DNA of 64,000 bases from Deroplatys truncata (Eukaryota > Arthropoda > Insecta > Mantodea > Mantidae): NCBI GenBank assembly GCA_030765065.1, contig CM060981.1, forward strand, positions 225,191,152 through 225,255,151, written 5' to 3'. Both the position numbers and the translations under genes were made by a program. Under the pieces are notes generated by a model. That model made no database searches. It was not told the DNA's origin and saw nothing but the letters and a program-made list of their open reading frames with translations. This document shows positions 1 through 11,892 of this stretch, one piece after another; position 1 is the stretch's first letter; each line of letters starts with the position of its first letter.

Positions 1-100
1 GTAAAGGTCTCTTCTCTGGGGTAGTTGCGGAACTGTCCCCTTAGGACCCACCTCCGGATACTCTCGGGCGAGCTCCCCTTCGGCAGACACCTGTGGTTGT

Positions 101-122
101 TGATGATGATGATGATGATGAT
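101..122. repeat. (TGA)n microsatellite
   Basis: Seven tandem TGA units. On the minus strand it lies just beyond the LINE C-terminal relic at 163-450, so it may be that element's simple-repeat 3' tail. I see no polyadenylation signal that would settle this. Confidence 0.8.
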
Positions 123-149
123 AGTAACTGAGTAGCTTCTTAAAGAGGT

Positions 150-450
150 CATGCACGCAGGCTCAAGATCCCATAATGTCTCTTATTTTGGCGTTACCCT
201 GGTCCAATGGTCCATATAAAACGTACCATTTCTTAATATCAGCCCTTCTTATCCCTTCCAAAAAGGACCCTAAGTATTCATACCTATTCACGAAAAGCTT
301 TCGCATTTGTATAGTATATCCGTATATATGCTGTGAGATCCCAAATTCTCTCGCACATTTCCTACATAAAGGGTCTTGTACAAGACTCATTATGCACGGA
401 TGTCTGCGCGGAGTATTAGGGCCCGTAAGATAGCCCACAACCCCCTTCTG
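150..450 (-). pseudogene. LINE ORF2 C-terminal relic
   Basis: The minus-strand reading from about 438 to 163 matches the C-terminal end of insect non-LTR retrotransposon ORF2 proteins. It has the motif YLTGPNTPRRHPCIMSL, then DPLCRKCA and later YEYLGSFLE. This corresponds to the domain after the RNase H region, where a zinc-knuckle-like CxxC sits beside a Leu-Gly-Ser motif. The second half of the usual Cys/His cluster is degraded (no clear H-x4-C). The full ORF2 would carry APE endonuclease and reverse transcriptase for target-primed reverse transcription; none of that is visible upstream, so this is a 5'-truncated, dead copy. The clade is not certain from this piece alone. Confidence 0.7.
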
Positions 451-639
451 AGCTTAACTCTAGTTAAATTCAGGAGAAACTCACTCTTTCCACGAGTCTG
501 AACATGAGCAGGTCCCGATATTAGGTCATGGGCTGCCTGGCAATTGCTTACTCCAGATCTCTAGATGACCCCTTCCATAAGCTGGATTATCACATAGTTG
601 ACATTACTAGCAGACACTCCGCAAAAGGGCTCAGGGCCA

Positions 640-905
640 ATAAAATCGAGCTCCGATCCCCTCTTCGCAAAAACTCTCGGGGATTAGGGGCTTATGGGTG
701 GTCCGAAGGGCTTTGGATGCGTTCGATCTGTAAACTTTAGGGATCCCGTCCATATGATCGCCCGTCGTTATCCGGATCTGGTTACCCCTCGGGTTTCTCC
801 TCTTGTCTCTCCCTCCCATGGTTCACAGTAGAAGGAAACAGGGACGTTGTGGCCTACTTGTGGTGCTCTTTTTCTGTTTCGGGGCTCCATCCGTTCGTCC
901 GTATA
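640..905 (+). mobile_element. SINE, 3' body and tail (head missing)
   Basis: This segment shares its order of short blocks with 26330-26535 and 29740-29880: a GGGGCTTRTGGG-like block, a region with CGTCGT and ATCTGGTTRCCC, CTCGGGTTTCTCCTC, a TCCCTCCC run and CTACTTGTGGTGCTCT. Those other copies begin with tRNA-like heads, so this is read as a 5'-truncated member of the same roughly 500-bp SINE family. It has no coding capacity of its own. Confidence 0.6.
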
Positions 906-1917
906 TTTACTTTTTATAGTATAACTCAATAATAGATAATGACATAACTAATATAAAACTTAAACATGTTTTAAGGGTACAGGGCAAATATCTTCATTGA
1001 GTGTGTCACCTGCAAAACTTCACACTATCTTTTAATTTTTCAAGAATGTCCCAAACGTTTTCGAGTTAACATAGAAAATAAAATTAAATCTATTTTAATA
1101 TTTCTATCACTGCCTTGCAGTCCTCTTCATACTCACTTTTTTGTGGTTGAGGCAGCATAAACAAAGACAAAAATGTGTCCCAAGAACTCTACAGTTATCT
1201 TAAAAATCGTTGTGCGCAAACAATTCTATTAGTAGATTTTTCTATTTCCTAAACATTCGGACCTGTACATATAAATGTACAAGTTAGCTTGACTGTGCTC
1301 GAAACAGGAAGCTTTTTCTGTTTTTGTGAGCTGATATATAGTAAGAGTTAGCTGTTATCCGTGTCTTCTATCCAATACAAGTATATTTCTACATCATTAT
1401 AGACCTTGGATTTGTGGACCCTTAATAACCAAACTTAAGTACCTAAAATAGCCTCTGAAGTTGTAAAAATAGATACTAGAGACAGGTTTTAAGTATAGAT
1501 GATTTTATAAAATATATGTCATGCTGTTCCAAAATGTAGGACATTATACAAGAATGTAAGACATTAGATAAATCTAACATCCAAGTAAAACATCCCACAA
1601 GTATATGCAGTAAGTGTCTACGTACATTTTATATTTTTATAAAATATTCAAACTGCTTGAGTCAAACACAAATAACATTAGCAATTAGCTTCATGTTCTC
1701 AACTGTACTTCTTTGAGGATCTGATCTTACCCAAGACATTAGGGATCTTTATTGTAAAACTCTTCACAACTGAAGTTTTCAAAGTTATAGAAGGTGGGAC
1801 AGATGAACCTGATGATTTTTAAAATGAAATAATTAAGTTAAAATTGGATAGACGAAATGCGCTTTATGACACTAGATGCTACATTTCATGCCATTTTAAT
1901 TTTTGAAAATTATACCA
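906..1917. other. Unassigned AT-rich sequence
   Basis: AT-rich sequence with stops in all frames and no recognised domain, tandem array or terminal repeat. The last 100 bp are the 3' flank of the transposase relic that follows. Confidence 0.5.
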
Positions 1918-2848
1918 CTAAGATGCCCTCCTCCAGCTCTCAAACAGTCATGCAGTCTGACTGAGATTTCTCATTGCTCTCCGAATTAGTTCAGGTTGGA
2001 TTGCATGTATCTCTTCTGAAATTCTTGCTTTAGGTCATTGATGTTTCTAGGTCTTGTGGCATAAACCTTACTTTTAAGGAAACCCCACAGAAAATTGTCA
2101 CAAGCTTCAAATTGTGTGAACCTGCTGGCTACTGCAGTTTACCAGTTTGCAATACAAAATGTTCTGGAAAAACTGCACTTCGCATAAATATTCATTGTTG
2201 CTCTCGCTCTATGAGCTTTGGCCCCGTCCGGCTGGAACCATAGAATTAATGCCAACTGCTCCTCTCTGCAATTCAGGTACCACAAAACCACGAATCATTT
2301 CTGTATAAGGTTCTGATCTAACACTTAGAGCCTTATCATTTTCATCCTCAAAAATTTATGGGCCTTATTAGTCCAAAAAAGCTGTTCCAGGCTATACGTA
2401 ACACTTTCGCAGTGAAGAGGTTGTTGTTGAACCAATCTGGAGTTTTCGGACTCCAATGCCTAAATTTCTCCTTATTAACTGCTAGATAAATATGCTTCGT
2501 CGGTCACTAGGAGAAGATTGATATTCTCTTTCATAAGGAGGAGAAATTCCACAAAATTCTGCCCATATACAAAACATGCTTCTTTAATTGGTGACCAATC
2601 AGCATTTTGTAAGGATGGAAGCTTAGATCCTCGTGAAGAATTCTGCGGAGATTTCGCGGTGACAACCCTAGCCTGTCTCCTTGCAGACCTTTGTAGGCTT
2701 CTAGTAACACCTCTCTTTACAATTTCAATATTCTTTGATGTTCGGGTTGTCCGGAGGCTGCTTCTGTACAGAAGCTGTTTCACGTATATTTTAATCTACA
2801 ACTTGATTGTGTTGGGACTAGGAACCGCACCGTGACGTGTAACACTAA
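1918..2848 (-). pseudogene. DDE (Tc1/mariner superfamily) transposase relic
   Basis: Read on the minus strand, segments in different frames follow the order of a common insect DDE transposase. A basic N-terminal part (2783-2475) includes LLLVTDEAY, matching the first catalytic-Asp block. VNKEKFRHWSPKTP follows at about 2470. A degraded region around 2250-2160 resembles the QDGA..HTARATMNILR block. Then come FLWGFLKSKVYATRPRN, an IQPELIRRAM-like stretch and a terminal RAGGGHL before a stop at 1918-1920. Several frameshifts and stops separate these parts, so it cannot make a working enzyme. No terminal inverted repeats were confirmed. It is related to, but distinct from, the relic at 13361-15370. 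Confidence 0.75.
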
Positions 2849-3087
2849 ACTCTCTTCGAAATACACGAGTTGTCTTAAGGGTCTAGTACGTGAACGAATA
2901 GGAAAAACAGGGAAAATTGCCAATATTTGAACTATGTATTTCCTAACGTTGCTTTTATAATTTAATTTGATTTATATACTCTTACTGGATTATTCAACAA
3001 TGTTTTAATGCATAGAAAATAGTTTTTAATTCCATAGTTACTTGTATAAACACTATTGTATGTCAGGTGGAAAAAATAAGAACTTAC
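2849..3087. other. Unassigned spacer
   Basis: Short AT-rich spacer between the transposase relic and the first family H fragment. Nothing recognised. Confidence 0.5.
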
Positions 3088-3263
3088 AGTTCACTTGACT
3101 ATCGCTTAAAGCCTACCAATTCCCCTTGCATCTACAAGAAAATTAGCAATTAAATTAACAACTCGATATCTCGATTAACATGAAGCATATGGAGAATAAG
3201 CGTTTGTAAAAATAGTTTGTACATGAGTAGAGAAAGTCAAATGAGTGTAACACATCAGATTTT
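3088..3263 (-). repeat. Family H fragment (5'-terminal ~175 bp)
   Basis: Minus-strand copy containing only the 5' end of family H: the TCTGATGTG / GTGTTACACTCA start near 3262, the subterminal GACTTTCTCTACTC block, and the TTACAAACGCTTATTCTCC and CTTGTAGATGCAAGGGGAA blocks. The rest of the element is absent. Confidence 0.85.
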
Positions 3264-4156
3264 TTAAATTTTGGGTTTTGTTGCTCATAAGGATAAGAAA
3301 ATATTAAATTAATTATTATACAGTCATGTAATAGGGTTTAAAAATTAAAATTATCTTTATTCTAGAAAACATTCTAATAATAAGTAAAGCTTATAGTAGT
3401 TCATTACTGAAACTAAAGCAGTATTTATTTGCAGTACTTATATTTCTGGTTTAGCAGTCTAAAATCCTTTATTCGGTTTTGTTTGAATAATTATACATTC
3501 TATACACAAAATCTTTAGAACTCAAAAAGGTGGTTTATTTTAGTTTGATTTGGTATTAGGTGTAACGCTCATTATTAGAGTTTCCAGATATTTACTACAT
3601 TTATTGTACATAAAAATGTTATCCAAAATTTACTTTCCCCCGTTTCAAAAAATATGTCGTTAAGAACTACGGTTTTCATTTTCAATATTATCTCAAAAAT
3701 AAGCTGTTATGTTGGAATCAATTTTAATAAATCCAGAGATCCAGGCTAGAGAATGGAACTTTTCTTTAGCTAGGATTATTCTCCGTTCTCCCTAGAGTTT
3801 GGAAGTATCAGTGTGAGTATATGTTTTTATATTTCAATGTTTAATTTATTTAATATCCATAATCTGTGCATTAAGTTTCGTAATCGTTTTTTTACATTAT
3901 TTTGAGTTGCTATTTTTATCCCTTAATACCCAACACAGTTTAACTCCATGGTTATTTATGTATAGTGGACCTTAACTTAGATCATGTTGTTATTTTTCTG
4001 TGTCATTTTTCTCGTGCTCCCCCCATGAGTTTCCCTAACATTCTTATGTACCCTTCCTTCTTTCCCTTCATTATCTTAAATTTTTAGAGCTTCTGTATTA
4101 ATAAGTGGGAGTATAAGCGTGTGTGTGAATTTAAGGCTTATGAAAGAAAACACAAT
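3264..4156. other. Unassigned AT-rich sequence
   Basis: AT-rich interval between two oppositely oriented family H copies. No ORF with a recognisable domain and no tandem structure. Confidence 0.5.
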
Positions 4157-4960
4157 AAAATCTGATGCATTACACTCACATGACTTTCTCTACTCTTGTA
4201 CAAACTATTTTTACAAACGCTTATTCTCCATATGCTTCATGTTAATCGAGATAAACATTTGCAAACTCTATCCTATTGCAAAGTTTCTTGTAGATGTAAG
4301 GAGAATATATATTTACAAGGGCAATATAGAAATACAGTAGACTTTAAGCACATACATATCTCTTAATAGCTGGTTCTAGGTGCAGCACCATTCTCTTTGC
4401 CACAGATTAATACTCTTTGCATATACAAGACAAAAAATGAATAACAAATTAAAATTTGAGAAAATAAGTACTGAAAATTTTAAGGGAAAAACAAGCAATA
4501 TCTCGAAAATGGTTCACTCAACAACAAAAATTTATGACATAAATTGTGTATTTTAAGACGATCTACATTTTTTGTGGAGTAAACTTTTGTGTATCTCTTA
4601 TGGTTTACCAGTTATGCAAAAGTCGTTCACAATGAAGAATACTTTTGGAGACATTCCCAGAAAATTCATATACATTTTATTTGTCATGAAAATATCTTAA
4701 ACATATGATATTTTATTCAAAATCGTTAGCCATTTTTGAGAAAATTAAAATTTTCGAAAAAGTTCCATGTAAAGGGTAATATGGGGTGGAGGATTTTCTT
4801 GAAAACCTTCGTGTCACATCTCTGGAAGATACTGAACCTAAATACCTGCTCTTTTGGAATCAGGGGGTCTCAAAACATGTATTTCCGGTGAAATCTCGGT
4901 ATCAAATTTTTGGGTGGAACAAATACTTCCCCTACTTACTATACGTAGTAGAGAAAGTAA
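4157..4960 (+). repeat. Family H copy, near full length
   Basis: Plus orientation. It starts at ATCTGATGCATTACACTCAC, carries the 5' subterminal ATGACTTTCTCTACTC and ends with CTTACTATACGTAGTAGAGA followed by AAGTAA. The internal (TCTG)n/(CA)n tract and its flank are deleted near 4848, so the block after GAACCTAAATACC joins directly to the 3' domain. The short ORF at 4786-4980 is a by-product of the repeat: the same peptide recurs in pieces in other copies. Confidence 0.9.
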
Positions 4961-6929
4961 TAAACAAACCCAAAGATTAATAGAATAGAAAAACAAATGA
5001 GCATAATTGCTGATGAACTATAATTGTTCCAAAGGAAAAACCGTCCATATGACATTAAATGTTAAAGGGGCATATAAATGGAACATATAAAAAGAAGTTA
5101 ACAGGAATAAAAGCGCGATAAGTACCTATTATGATCCCACTGTGAACTGAGAAGTACTTTTTTTAATCCTTTCTCCTAAAATAAAATTATCTTTTACTGA
5201 GTGCTATATCGATTCAAGTGGCCGTGCCACAAAATGACTTTTCTGCGATTGCTTCCCCCTTTTCTCTTTTCACGGCGTACGCTGTTTCAACAACTGAACT
5301 GAGTGAGTCAGCAGCTTTTGGTAGACCGTCGAGCAACAATTTGATAACTCCTGGCCTAAGTAGTGTCCTCTATAAATATTGTGAATTCTAAATTAAAATT
5401 AGAAAATTTAACAGCATTGAGAAGTGGGAAATAGGCCTTCGCAAGCAGTCCAAAAACAATTACATTGCAACTATTATCTATCTTCAGGCATGCTTCTAAC
5501 TGTATTATACCTATAGGTGATTGTTTACTAAACGTGTTATATGATGTAGTGTGTAAGGGAATTTTCTGTGCTAATTAAATTTGGTATTACTATTTGATGA
5601 TTTGGTAGTTGAGATGTAGGTTTAGGTATGACCTTTAATGGTCGTTGAGCGTCAAATAGCTAAGTAATGAATCGTAGAAACCTCTCACTACGCATGTGCG
5701 GGTACTAGCATATGCATTTTGACTGGTTCCATCGAGGCATTCAGCTACGGCAGTCGAGAGAGGAGGAACCCTTATACGTGTGTCTCCGTGCTGACCATCT
5801 TTTGAATTGTCACCAGAATGTGTATTTTTTGTTGTAATTGCCAAGCGAGTCTGCCTAGTAGCATTAGTGGCAATGGTTTTGGGGTAAAAATATAAGTATA
5901 ATGTAACAATATATGTATCTGTAAGAAAAAAGTTACTTACTTTAGGATATTCGTTTTTATTTATTTGCTTTCAATACTGCTTTATAAGAAGTTGATGTTT
6001 ATATAAACAATAAGTTATATTTGGCCACCCTAGCGCCGTTATATGAGCTGCTTACATAGTTTATGAACGACTTAAATCGGACAACATCTATATCTAGATT
6101 TTTAATTTATTTTATATTTATTAATATTGTATAGCTAGTGAATTCTTCTTCAATTTCTTTAAATTTTACAACTTGGGAAGCTGATAAGATACGAAAACAC
6201 CTAGAGGCAATACACAATGCTCTATAAAACAGAATTAAGCTAACCAGCGTTACTCGTAGCTGTAGACATTGAAGAAATTTTAATTGTTGTACGTACACAT
6301 TTTCACTAGACTTTAGGTTCAATTCATATTTTAAGTTCCAAAATGTCGAAGATTTCCTCTGACCTCACGTCCTTAATAAAGAGTTTACTGTTATCTCATC
6401 TTACTAAGCATTACAAAGGTGTTATCTATTTGGCATTATTACCTAATTGAAATCAGCTGCATACAGCTGTTTATTGCGATTAGCAAGAACTGGATCATCA
6501 CCTTATTTGAATTATTTGAAGAATCACTACACAAAGTCGTGTGATGTTAAAATTGCTTAGTTCTGGCCTGCTTATTTCTACACGCTGTCAATTGCGATGA
6601 ATATCTCTATGTACTCTATATTACTGTGAAGAAGCTATGAGTCCCCATAATCGTGTGAAAAGGTGCTGACCAACCTACTGATTGAACGGTTGAAGAGATA
6701 AGGGGAGGAGTAGCGCTTTCACCGAGCGTAAACCCCAGAAAGCTGCCGAGATATAATAGGTTTTTATGGAAGATTCTTTTTCCCCGCCTCACGAACATTC
6801 TAGAACACGCTCTCGAAAACTCCAGCGGCTATATTTAGGCGAGCATGTTCGTGAAGGAATGAGCACGCCAGTGAGTGAGATCATGAGTTGTTCTTGATGT
6901 GACTTAAAGTGCTGGTTCCAAAAGTGAGG
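4961..6929. other. Unassigned sequence
   Basis: Mixed composition without a recognisable gene. Around 5640-5860 GC content rises and a 69-codon minus-strand ORF is open, but I see no domain, no homologue I recognise and no splice structure. GGCCACCCTAG near 6022 resembles a hAT terminus, but I found no partner end. Confidence 0.5.
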
Positions 6930-6932
6930 TTG

Positions 6933-7018
6933 TGACGGCAGTTTAGACCTTCTGTGAGTGCTGGTACTGCGAAAGATTACAGAAGTCTTGTGTTCAACTC
7001 CCCAGCGAGTAAAGTGGA
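6933..7018 (+). mobile_element. Possible tRNA-like SINE head
   Basis: GTGTTCAACTCCCC near 6990 resembles an RNA polymerase III box B (GGTTCRANNCC). A GTGAGTGCTGG stretch sits upstream at roughly the spacing expected for a degraded box A. It resembles the head at 18188-18300 and directly abuts the minisatellite. Weak evidence. Confidence 0.3.
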
Positions 7019-7075
7019 AGAAGAAGAAGCTACTTCGCGCGTATTTCATTACGCCGCTTCGTCGCGAGGACAAGT

Positions 7076-8560
7076 GAAGTGACAGTGAAAATTGAAGTAG
7101 GTGACATTAGTGAAATAACAGTGAAAACTAAGTGAAGTGGTAGCGAAAATTGAACTGGATTACATTAGTGAAACGACAGCGAAAACTAAGTCCAGTGACT
7201 GTGAAATTTGGACTAGATACATAAGTGAAGTGACTGTGAAATTTGTACTAGGTACATAATTGAAGTGACAGTGAAATTTAAATCAGATACATCAATGAGT
7301 GACAGTGAAGTTTAAACTAGATACATGAGTGAAGTGACAGTGAAGTTTAAACTAGATACATGAGTGAAGTGACAGTGAAGTTTAAACTAGATACATGAGT
7401 GAAGTGACAGAGAAATTTAAACCAGATACATGAGTGAAGTGACAGTGATGTCTAAATTAGATACATGAGTGAAGTGACAGCGAAATTTAAACCAGATACA
7501 TGAGTGAAGTGACAGTGAAGTTTAAACTAGATACATGAGTGAAGTGACAGCGAAATTTAAACCAGATACATGAGTGAAGTGACAGTGAAGTTTAAACTAG
7601 ATACATGAGTGAAGTGACAGCGAAATTTAAACTAGGTACATCAGTGAAGTCAAAGTGAAATTAAACCAATACATCAGTAAAGTGACAGTGAAGTTTAAAC
7701 TAGGTACATCAGTGAAGTTACAGTGAAATTTGAACTAGATACATCAGTGAAGTGACAGTGAAATTCCAACTAGATACATCCGGAAGTGACCCTCAAAACT
7801 GATCCAGACCACATTAGTGAAGTGGAAGTGAAAACTAAGTGAAGTAACAGTCAGGTCTGAACTAAATCAATTAATGAACTGGCAATGGAAACGAAGTGAA
7901 GTCACATCGGAAATATAACAAGACCACATGAGCAAAGTGACAGTGAAAACAATCTGAAGTGACATTAAAATTTGAACTAGATACATTAATAAAGTGACAG
8001 TGAAACCAATGCGAATTGGCAGTAAAGTTGCACTAGATCGTATACTAAAGTGACAGTGAAGTGAAGTGACAGCGAAAATTAAACTAGATTACACTATGTG
8101 AAGTGGAAGTAAAATCTAAGTGATGTGGCAGTGAAATTTGAACTAGATCAATTAGTTAAATGACAATGAAACTAAGTAAATATACAGCGAAAATTAAACT
8201 AGATCACATTAGTAAGTGGAAGTGAAATCTAAGTGATGTGGCAGTGAAATTTGAACTAGATCAATTAGTGAAGTGGCAATGAAAACTAAGTAAATAGACA
8301 GCGAAAATTAAACTAGATCACATTAGTGAAGTGGAAGTGAAAACTAAGTAAATAGATAGCGAAAATTAAACTAGATCACATTAATGAAGTGACAGTGAAT
8401 ACCGAGCATTACATTAGTGAAGTGGAAGTGAAAACTAAATGAAGCTATACTGAAATTTGAACTAGATCAGTTAGTGAAGTGGTAATGAAAACTAAGTAAA
8501 GTTATAACGAAAACTGAATCATATCACATTAGTGAAGTTGCAATGAAAACTAGAGAAATC
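7076..8560. repeat. 35-bp minisatellite array
   Basis: About 40 tandem units built on GTGAAGTGACAGTGAAGTTT joined to AAACTAGATACATGA, unit near 35 bp. Units at about 7300-7640 are nearly identical and alternate between CAGTGAAGTTTAAAC and CAGCGAAATTTAAAC variants. The flanks, especially beyond 7780, are far more diverged, with unit length drifting and interspersed GTGAAAACTAAG blocks. This gradient, young in the middle and old at the edges, is typical of unequal crossing-over. No conserved reading frame runs through it. Confidence 0.9.
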
Positions 8561-9912
8561 ACAAACATTATTTATAAAGGAGCGTTTCACGACTTTTAGA
8601 GACGTCCATTTTATAGTAGCACAGTATGATCAGAATGGCACTTCCGGGGTTTTAATAACCTTTTTTTTGTCACCGTCAGGAAGAGCAGTCAATTTATATG
8701 CAGCACTTTATTAGAATCCGCAGGCTTGAGAACAATTCTAACTGAAATATAATACATATCAAGTTAGAACTGACCTGGCAATTCTTTATATAAACAATCA
8801 TGTTGAATCTGTTAATTAGCAGTATATCATTATCCTAGGTTTGTGTTTATTATAGCCGCAACATATCACACTTTTTGGACATAGAAGCGAGAATAAGAAC
8901 CTATAGAGATTTTAAGCAGCATATTGTATAGATTAATGCTAACATTAAATATAAATGAATCCAAAATTATGTTGTGCTAAATAGATAGCAAGCTTAACAT
9001 AGTATAATGCATAGACAGGAATGTAATAACTTATAGCAGTGCTATAGTTTTATTCCAGTTTGAACCAAATGAATACAACAAAGTAAGAAATTATCAATGA
9101 AATGAAAAACAGGCACAAGAAGAGTAATGACTTGTTTGAAAAAAACGCCAAACATGTGCGAAAATTCTCAGGATTGAATCGAAATTGATGTACCTCTATC
9201 CGGGATAGAATGAGAATTCAGGGCATTCTGCAGACTAACATTTGGATAGGCTGGTGGAATACTTAAAGCAATGATCTTGATTAAGCTTTGAAAAGTTGGT
9301 ACGAAACGTTTAGTGGTAAAATGTGTATTGATACTACTGGCATACGATCCAATTGGCGGAAGAAACATTCAGATATTCTGCGTGTCCTTAAAGGCAAGCA
9401 AAACGGATAAAAAAGTTGGCAAGTGCAGACAATGGAACGTGAAACGGGTTGGGAAAGGCAATGGACAGCTAATCTGTTAAAAGGGCTTAAGCGATAAACG
9501 AAACTAGGAATTGATAGTTCTGAAAAAGGAAATACGAAATAGTAACTTCAGAGTTCTTTAAAAGCTATAAGAAGAGCTATAAGAAAGAATGAGCTATAGA
9601 AAACGAATCCATTTGCAATCAAATTGATAAGGAAATGCTTTTGCAGCTATGTTAAACATACGCGTAGAAAGTAATGCGTATACCACATCTATTCTATTAT
9701 TATAAATAAGTAAATGTTTGTGTGTGCAGGATAATTTCAAAAACCACTTAAAAGATTGCAACTCGTGAATGATTAAAACACTAAAAGGGCTTTGCAAGGT
9801 CTGAATATACGCACGTGTTGGAGCTACAATAAGACGCTTAACGAGATGGCTTTGCCTTTTCGCTGTCCTAATTTTTAATCTAGCTTTTAATGCGTCTGAA
9901 GAGAGAAGTTTA
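8561..9912. other. Unassigned AT-rich sequence
   Basis: AT-rich sequence with no recognised element. Short ORFs near 9168-9368 and 9594-9797 have no visible domain. Confidence 0.5.
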
Positions 9913-9915
9913 TTA

Positions 9916-10530
9916 CGAGGGTAATCCAGAAAGTCTCAGACGTTTGGAAATAAACAATTAACAGAATGAAATATCAACTTTTATTATCTACATTTGAAAG
10001 GTACACTCTTAAGCTATTTTTCTACATCATCGCCATTCAAAATGAGGCATTTACCATACCGTGGCACAAGTTTTTCAATAACCCTCTCTGTAGAAATCTG
10101 CCGCCTGCAGACTAACGACGATTTTCACGAATTTTGTCATTGATTTGCTTTGACAGTTCATCAGTCATAAGGCTAGGCCTACCACTGCGATCCTCGTCGT
10201 GAACATTGGTACGGCCATTTTTAAAATAAACGCACCATTGCCTGACTAGGCTTTCACTCATTACTCCCTGCCCGTAAACATCACAAAGTTGACGATAAAT
10301 TTCAATTGGTTGTTATTTTTAGCCAACCGCACTTCACAAGTGGCGGGATTTTCTATTGCAGCGCACACTTTAACAACTCACAGAGAGCACAGTAAGGGAG
10401 GCACAGTCCTCAAGTTACGACAGCTGGATGCGTACTGAATGTAGGAACGTTCTGACACCAAGATGGCGGCTCTAGCCCTACTCATCGCCACGACAGGCCG
10501 AAACGTCTGGGACTTTCTGGACTGCCCTCG
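9916..10530 (-). mobile_element. Internally deleted mariner-type element
   Basis: About 615 bp, bounded by inverted repeats of about 30 bp: CGAGGGTAATCCAGAAAGTC at the left and, reading inward from the right, CGAGGGCAGTCCAGAAAGTC. Both are flanked by TA, the expected target duplication. On the minus strand the N-terminal helix-turn-helix of a mariner transposase is still legible (QLCDVYGQGVMSESLVRQW, then RTNVHDEDRSGRPS, about 10290-10110). It then jumps to the extreme C-terminus (IEKLVPRYGKCLILNGDDVEK with one letter more than quoted motifs usually need, stop near 10013). The whole catalytic DDD region is missing, so the copy is non-autonomous but may be mobilisable in trans. Confidence 0.85.
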
Positions 10531-10674
10531 TATATTTGATTTCAAGGAGTATACATGCATAGCCACAAGGTAACAGCCAAGCCCTCGAGAAATGCTAAGC
10601 CAATAGAAGATAAAGCGAAAGAAGACACAGTTGATTTTGTGTACAACGACACGATTCGTATGTTATATTTATTT

Positions 10675-11515
10675 GTACTTTCCCTACTACGTATATTAAG
10701 TAGAGAAAGTGTTGCATTCCACTGAAAAATTCGATACCGAGATTTCACGAAAATATTTTGAGGTGCTCTGAATCCAAATAAATCATTTTTGGAAACATTC
10801 CTATATGTGTGTGTGTCTGTCTGTGAACAGCATAACTTAAAAACGAAAATGTGGATGAATATCAAAATTGATATTTCATCTTCCAAGTTTACGACACGAA
10901 GATTTTCAACAAAATCCCGCACTCAGACTACCGGTTACGTAAATATTTTAAAAACATTTTGATATTTACAAAAATGGCTCTAACAATTTTGATTTAAACA
11001 TCAAATGTTTAAGATATTATATGGTAAATGAAATGTATATCTTGAATTTTCTGGGAATTTCCCCAAAAGACCTCTAAACGACTTTCATTCTGAACGACTT
11101 TCGCATAACTCGTAAACCGTAAGAGATACACAAAAATTTGCTGAACAAAAAACATAAATCTCTTTGAAACACACAATGTATGTCATATACATTTTTTTTG
11201 TCAAGTGAACCATTTCCGAGATATTCCTTGTTATTTGCTTGAATTTCCCAATACTTATACCTTCACTCAAATGGGAATTCCTTATTCATTTTTTATGTCC
11301 TGGACATACAAACAGAATTGAATGCGCCACATAGCAAGCAGCTCTTAAAAGATTTGACTATCGCTTATAAACTACCATATTCCCCTTGAACCTTCAAGAA
11401 AAATAGCTACAAGAAATAGTTTCTGCAAATGTTTATCTGAATTTGAAGTAGATGGAGAATAAGCGTTTCTAAAAAGAGTTTGTAGAAGAATAAAGAAATT
11501 TTTAGCTTTACCCCA
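10675..11515 (-). repeat. Family H copy
   Basis: Minus orientation. The 3' end is at about 10675 (ACTTTCCCTACTACGTATA), with the (TGTG/TCTG)n tract near 10805 and body blocks GGTTTACGAGTTATGCGAAA and GAATAAGCGTTTCTAAAAA towards 11470. The extreme 5' end is decayed. A 126-codon minus ORF (10542-10922) runs out of the copy and is not conserved in other copies. Confidence 0.9.
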
Positions 11516-11892
11516 CAAATATGTGTGATATACATATTAATAATCAAATTAACAGCCCTTATGTAAAGACATTTTCATGGATTTCCTCTATCTGGGGTAA
11601 TAAACTTTATTACTCAATGAATAAAGTGAGATAATCACTTTCAGCGTAACATGCAAAAGTACAACGCTCATTTTAGAATTAACAACTGAAATTATTATTT
11701 TTCATTCAGATATAATTAACCTACAAGCGTTTCAATTGTTGATTTGTGAGGAAGACGTATAGAATCCTCTTGTAAGTTAGTTATGCTCCTATTTCAGTAA
11801 TAATTCTCACAGGCGCGTGCACACACACAGACACAGAGTAGAGGTGAAAAAGATTCAAGAAAATGATAGGTTGCAATAACAGGAAGAAAAAT

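Noticed and set aside
163-433. Plus-strand 85-codon ORF
   Set aside because: Antisense shadow of the LINE C-terminal relic.
4786-4980. Short ORFs recurring in family H copies (also 12694-12876, 20084-20333, 25481-25762, 43138-43413, 58460-58746)
   Set aside because: The same peptide fragments recur because the repeat recurs. Frames shift and stop differently in each copy, and no start or domain is conserved.
6010-6030. hAT terminus GGCCACCCTAG
   Set aside because: No matching opposite end or 8-bp duplication found nearby.
7076-8560. CRISPR-like array
   Set aside because: The units are directly tandem without unique spacers, the genome is eukaryotic and no cas genes are present. It is a minisatellite.
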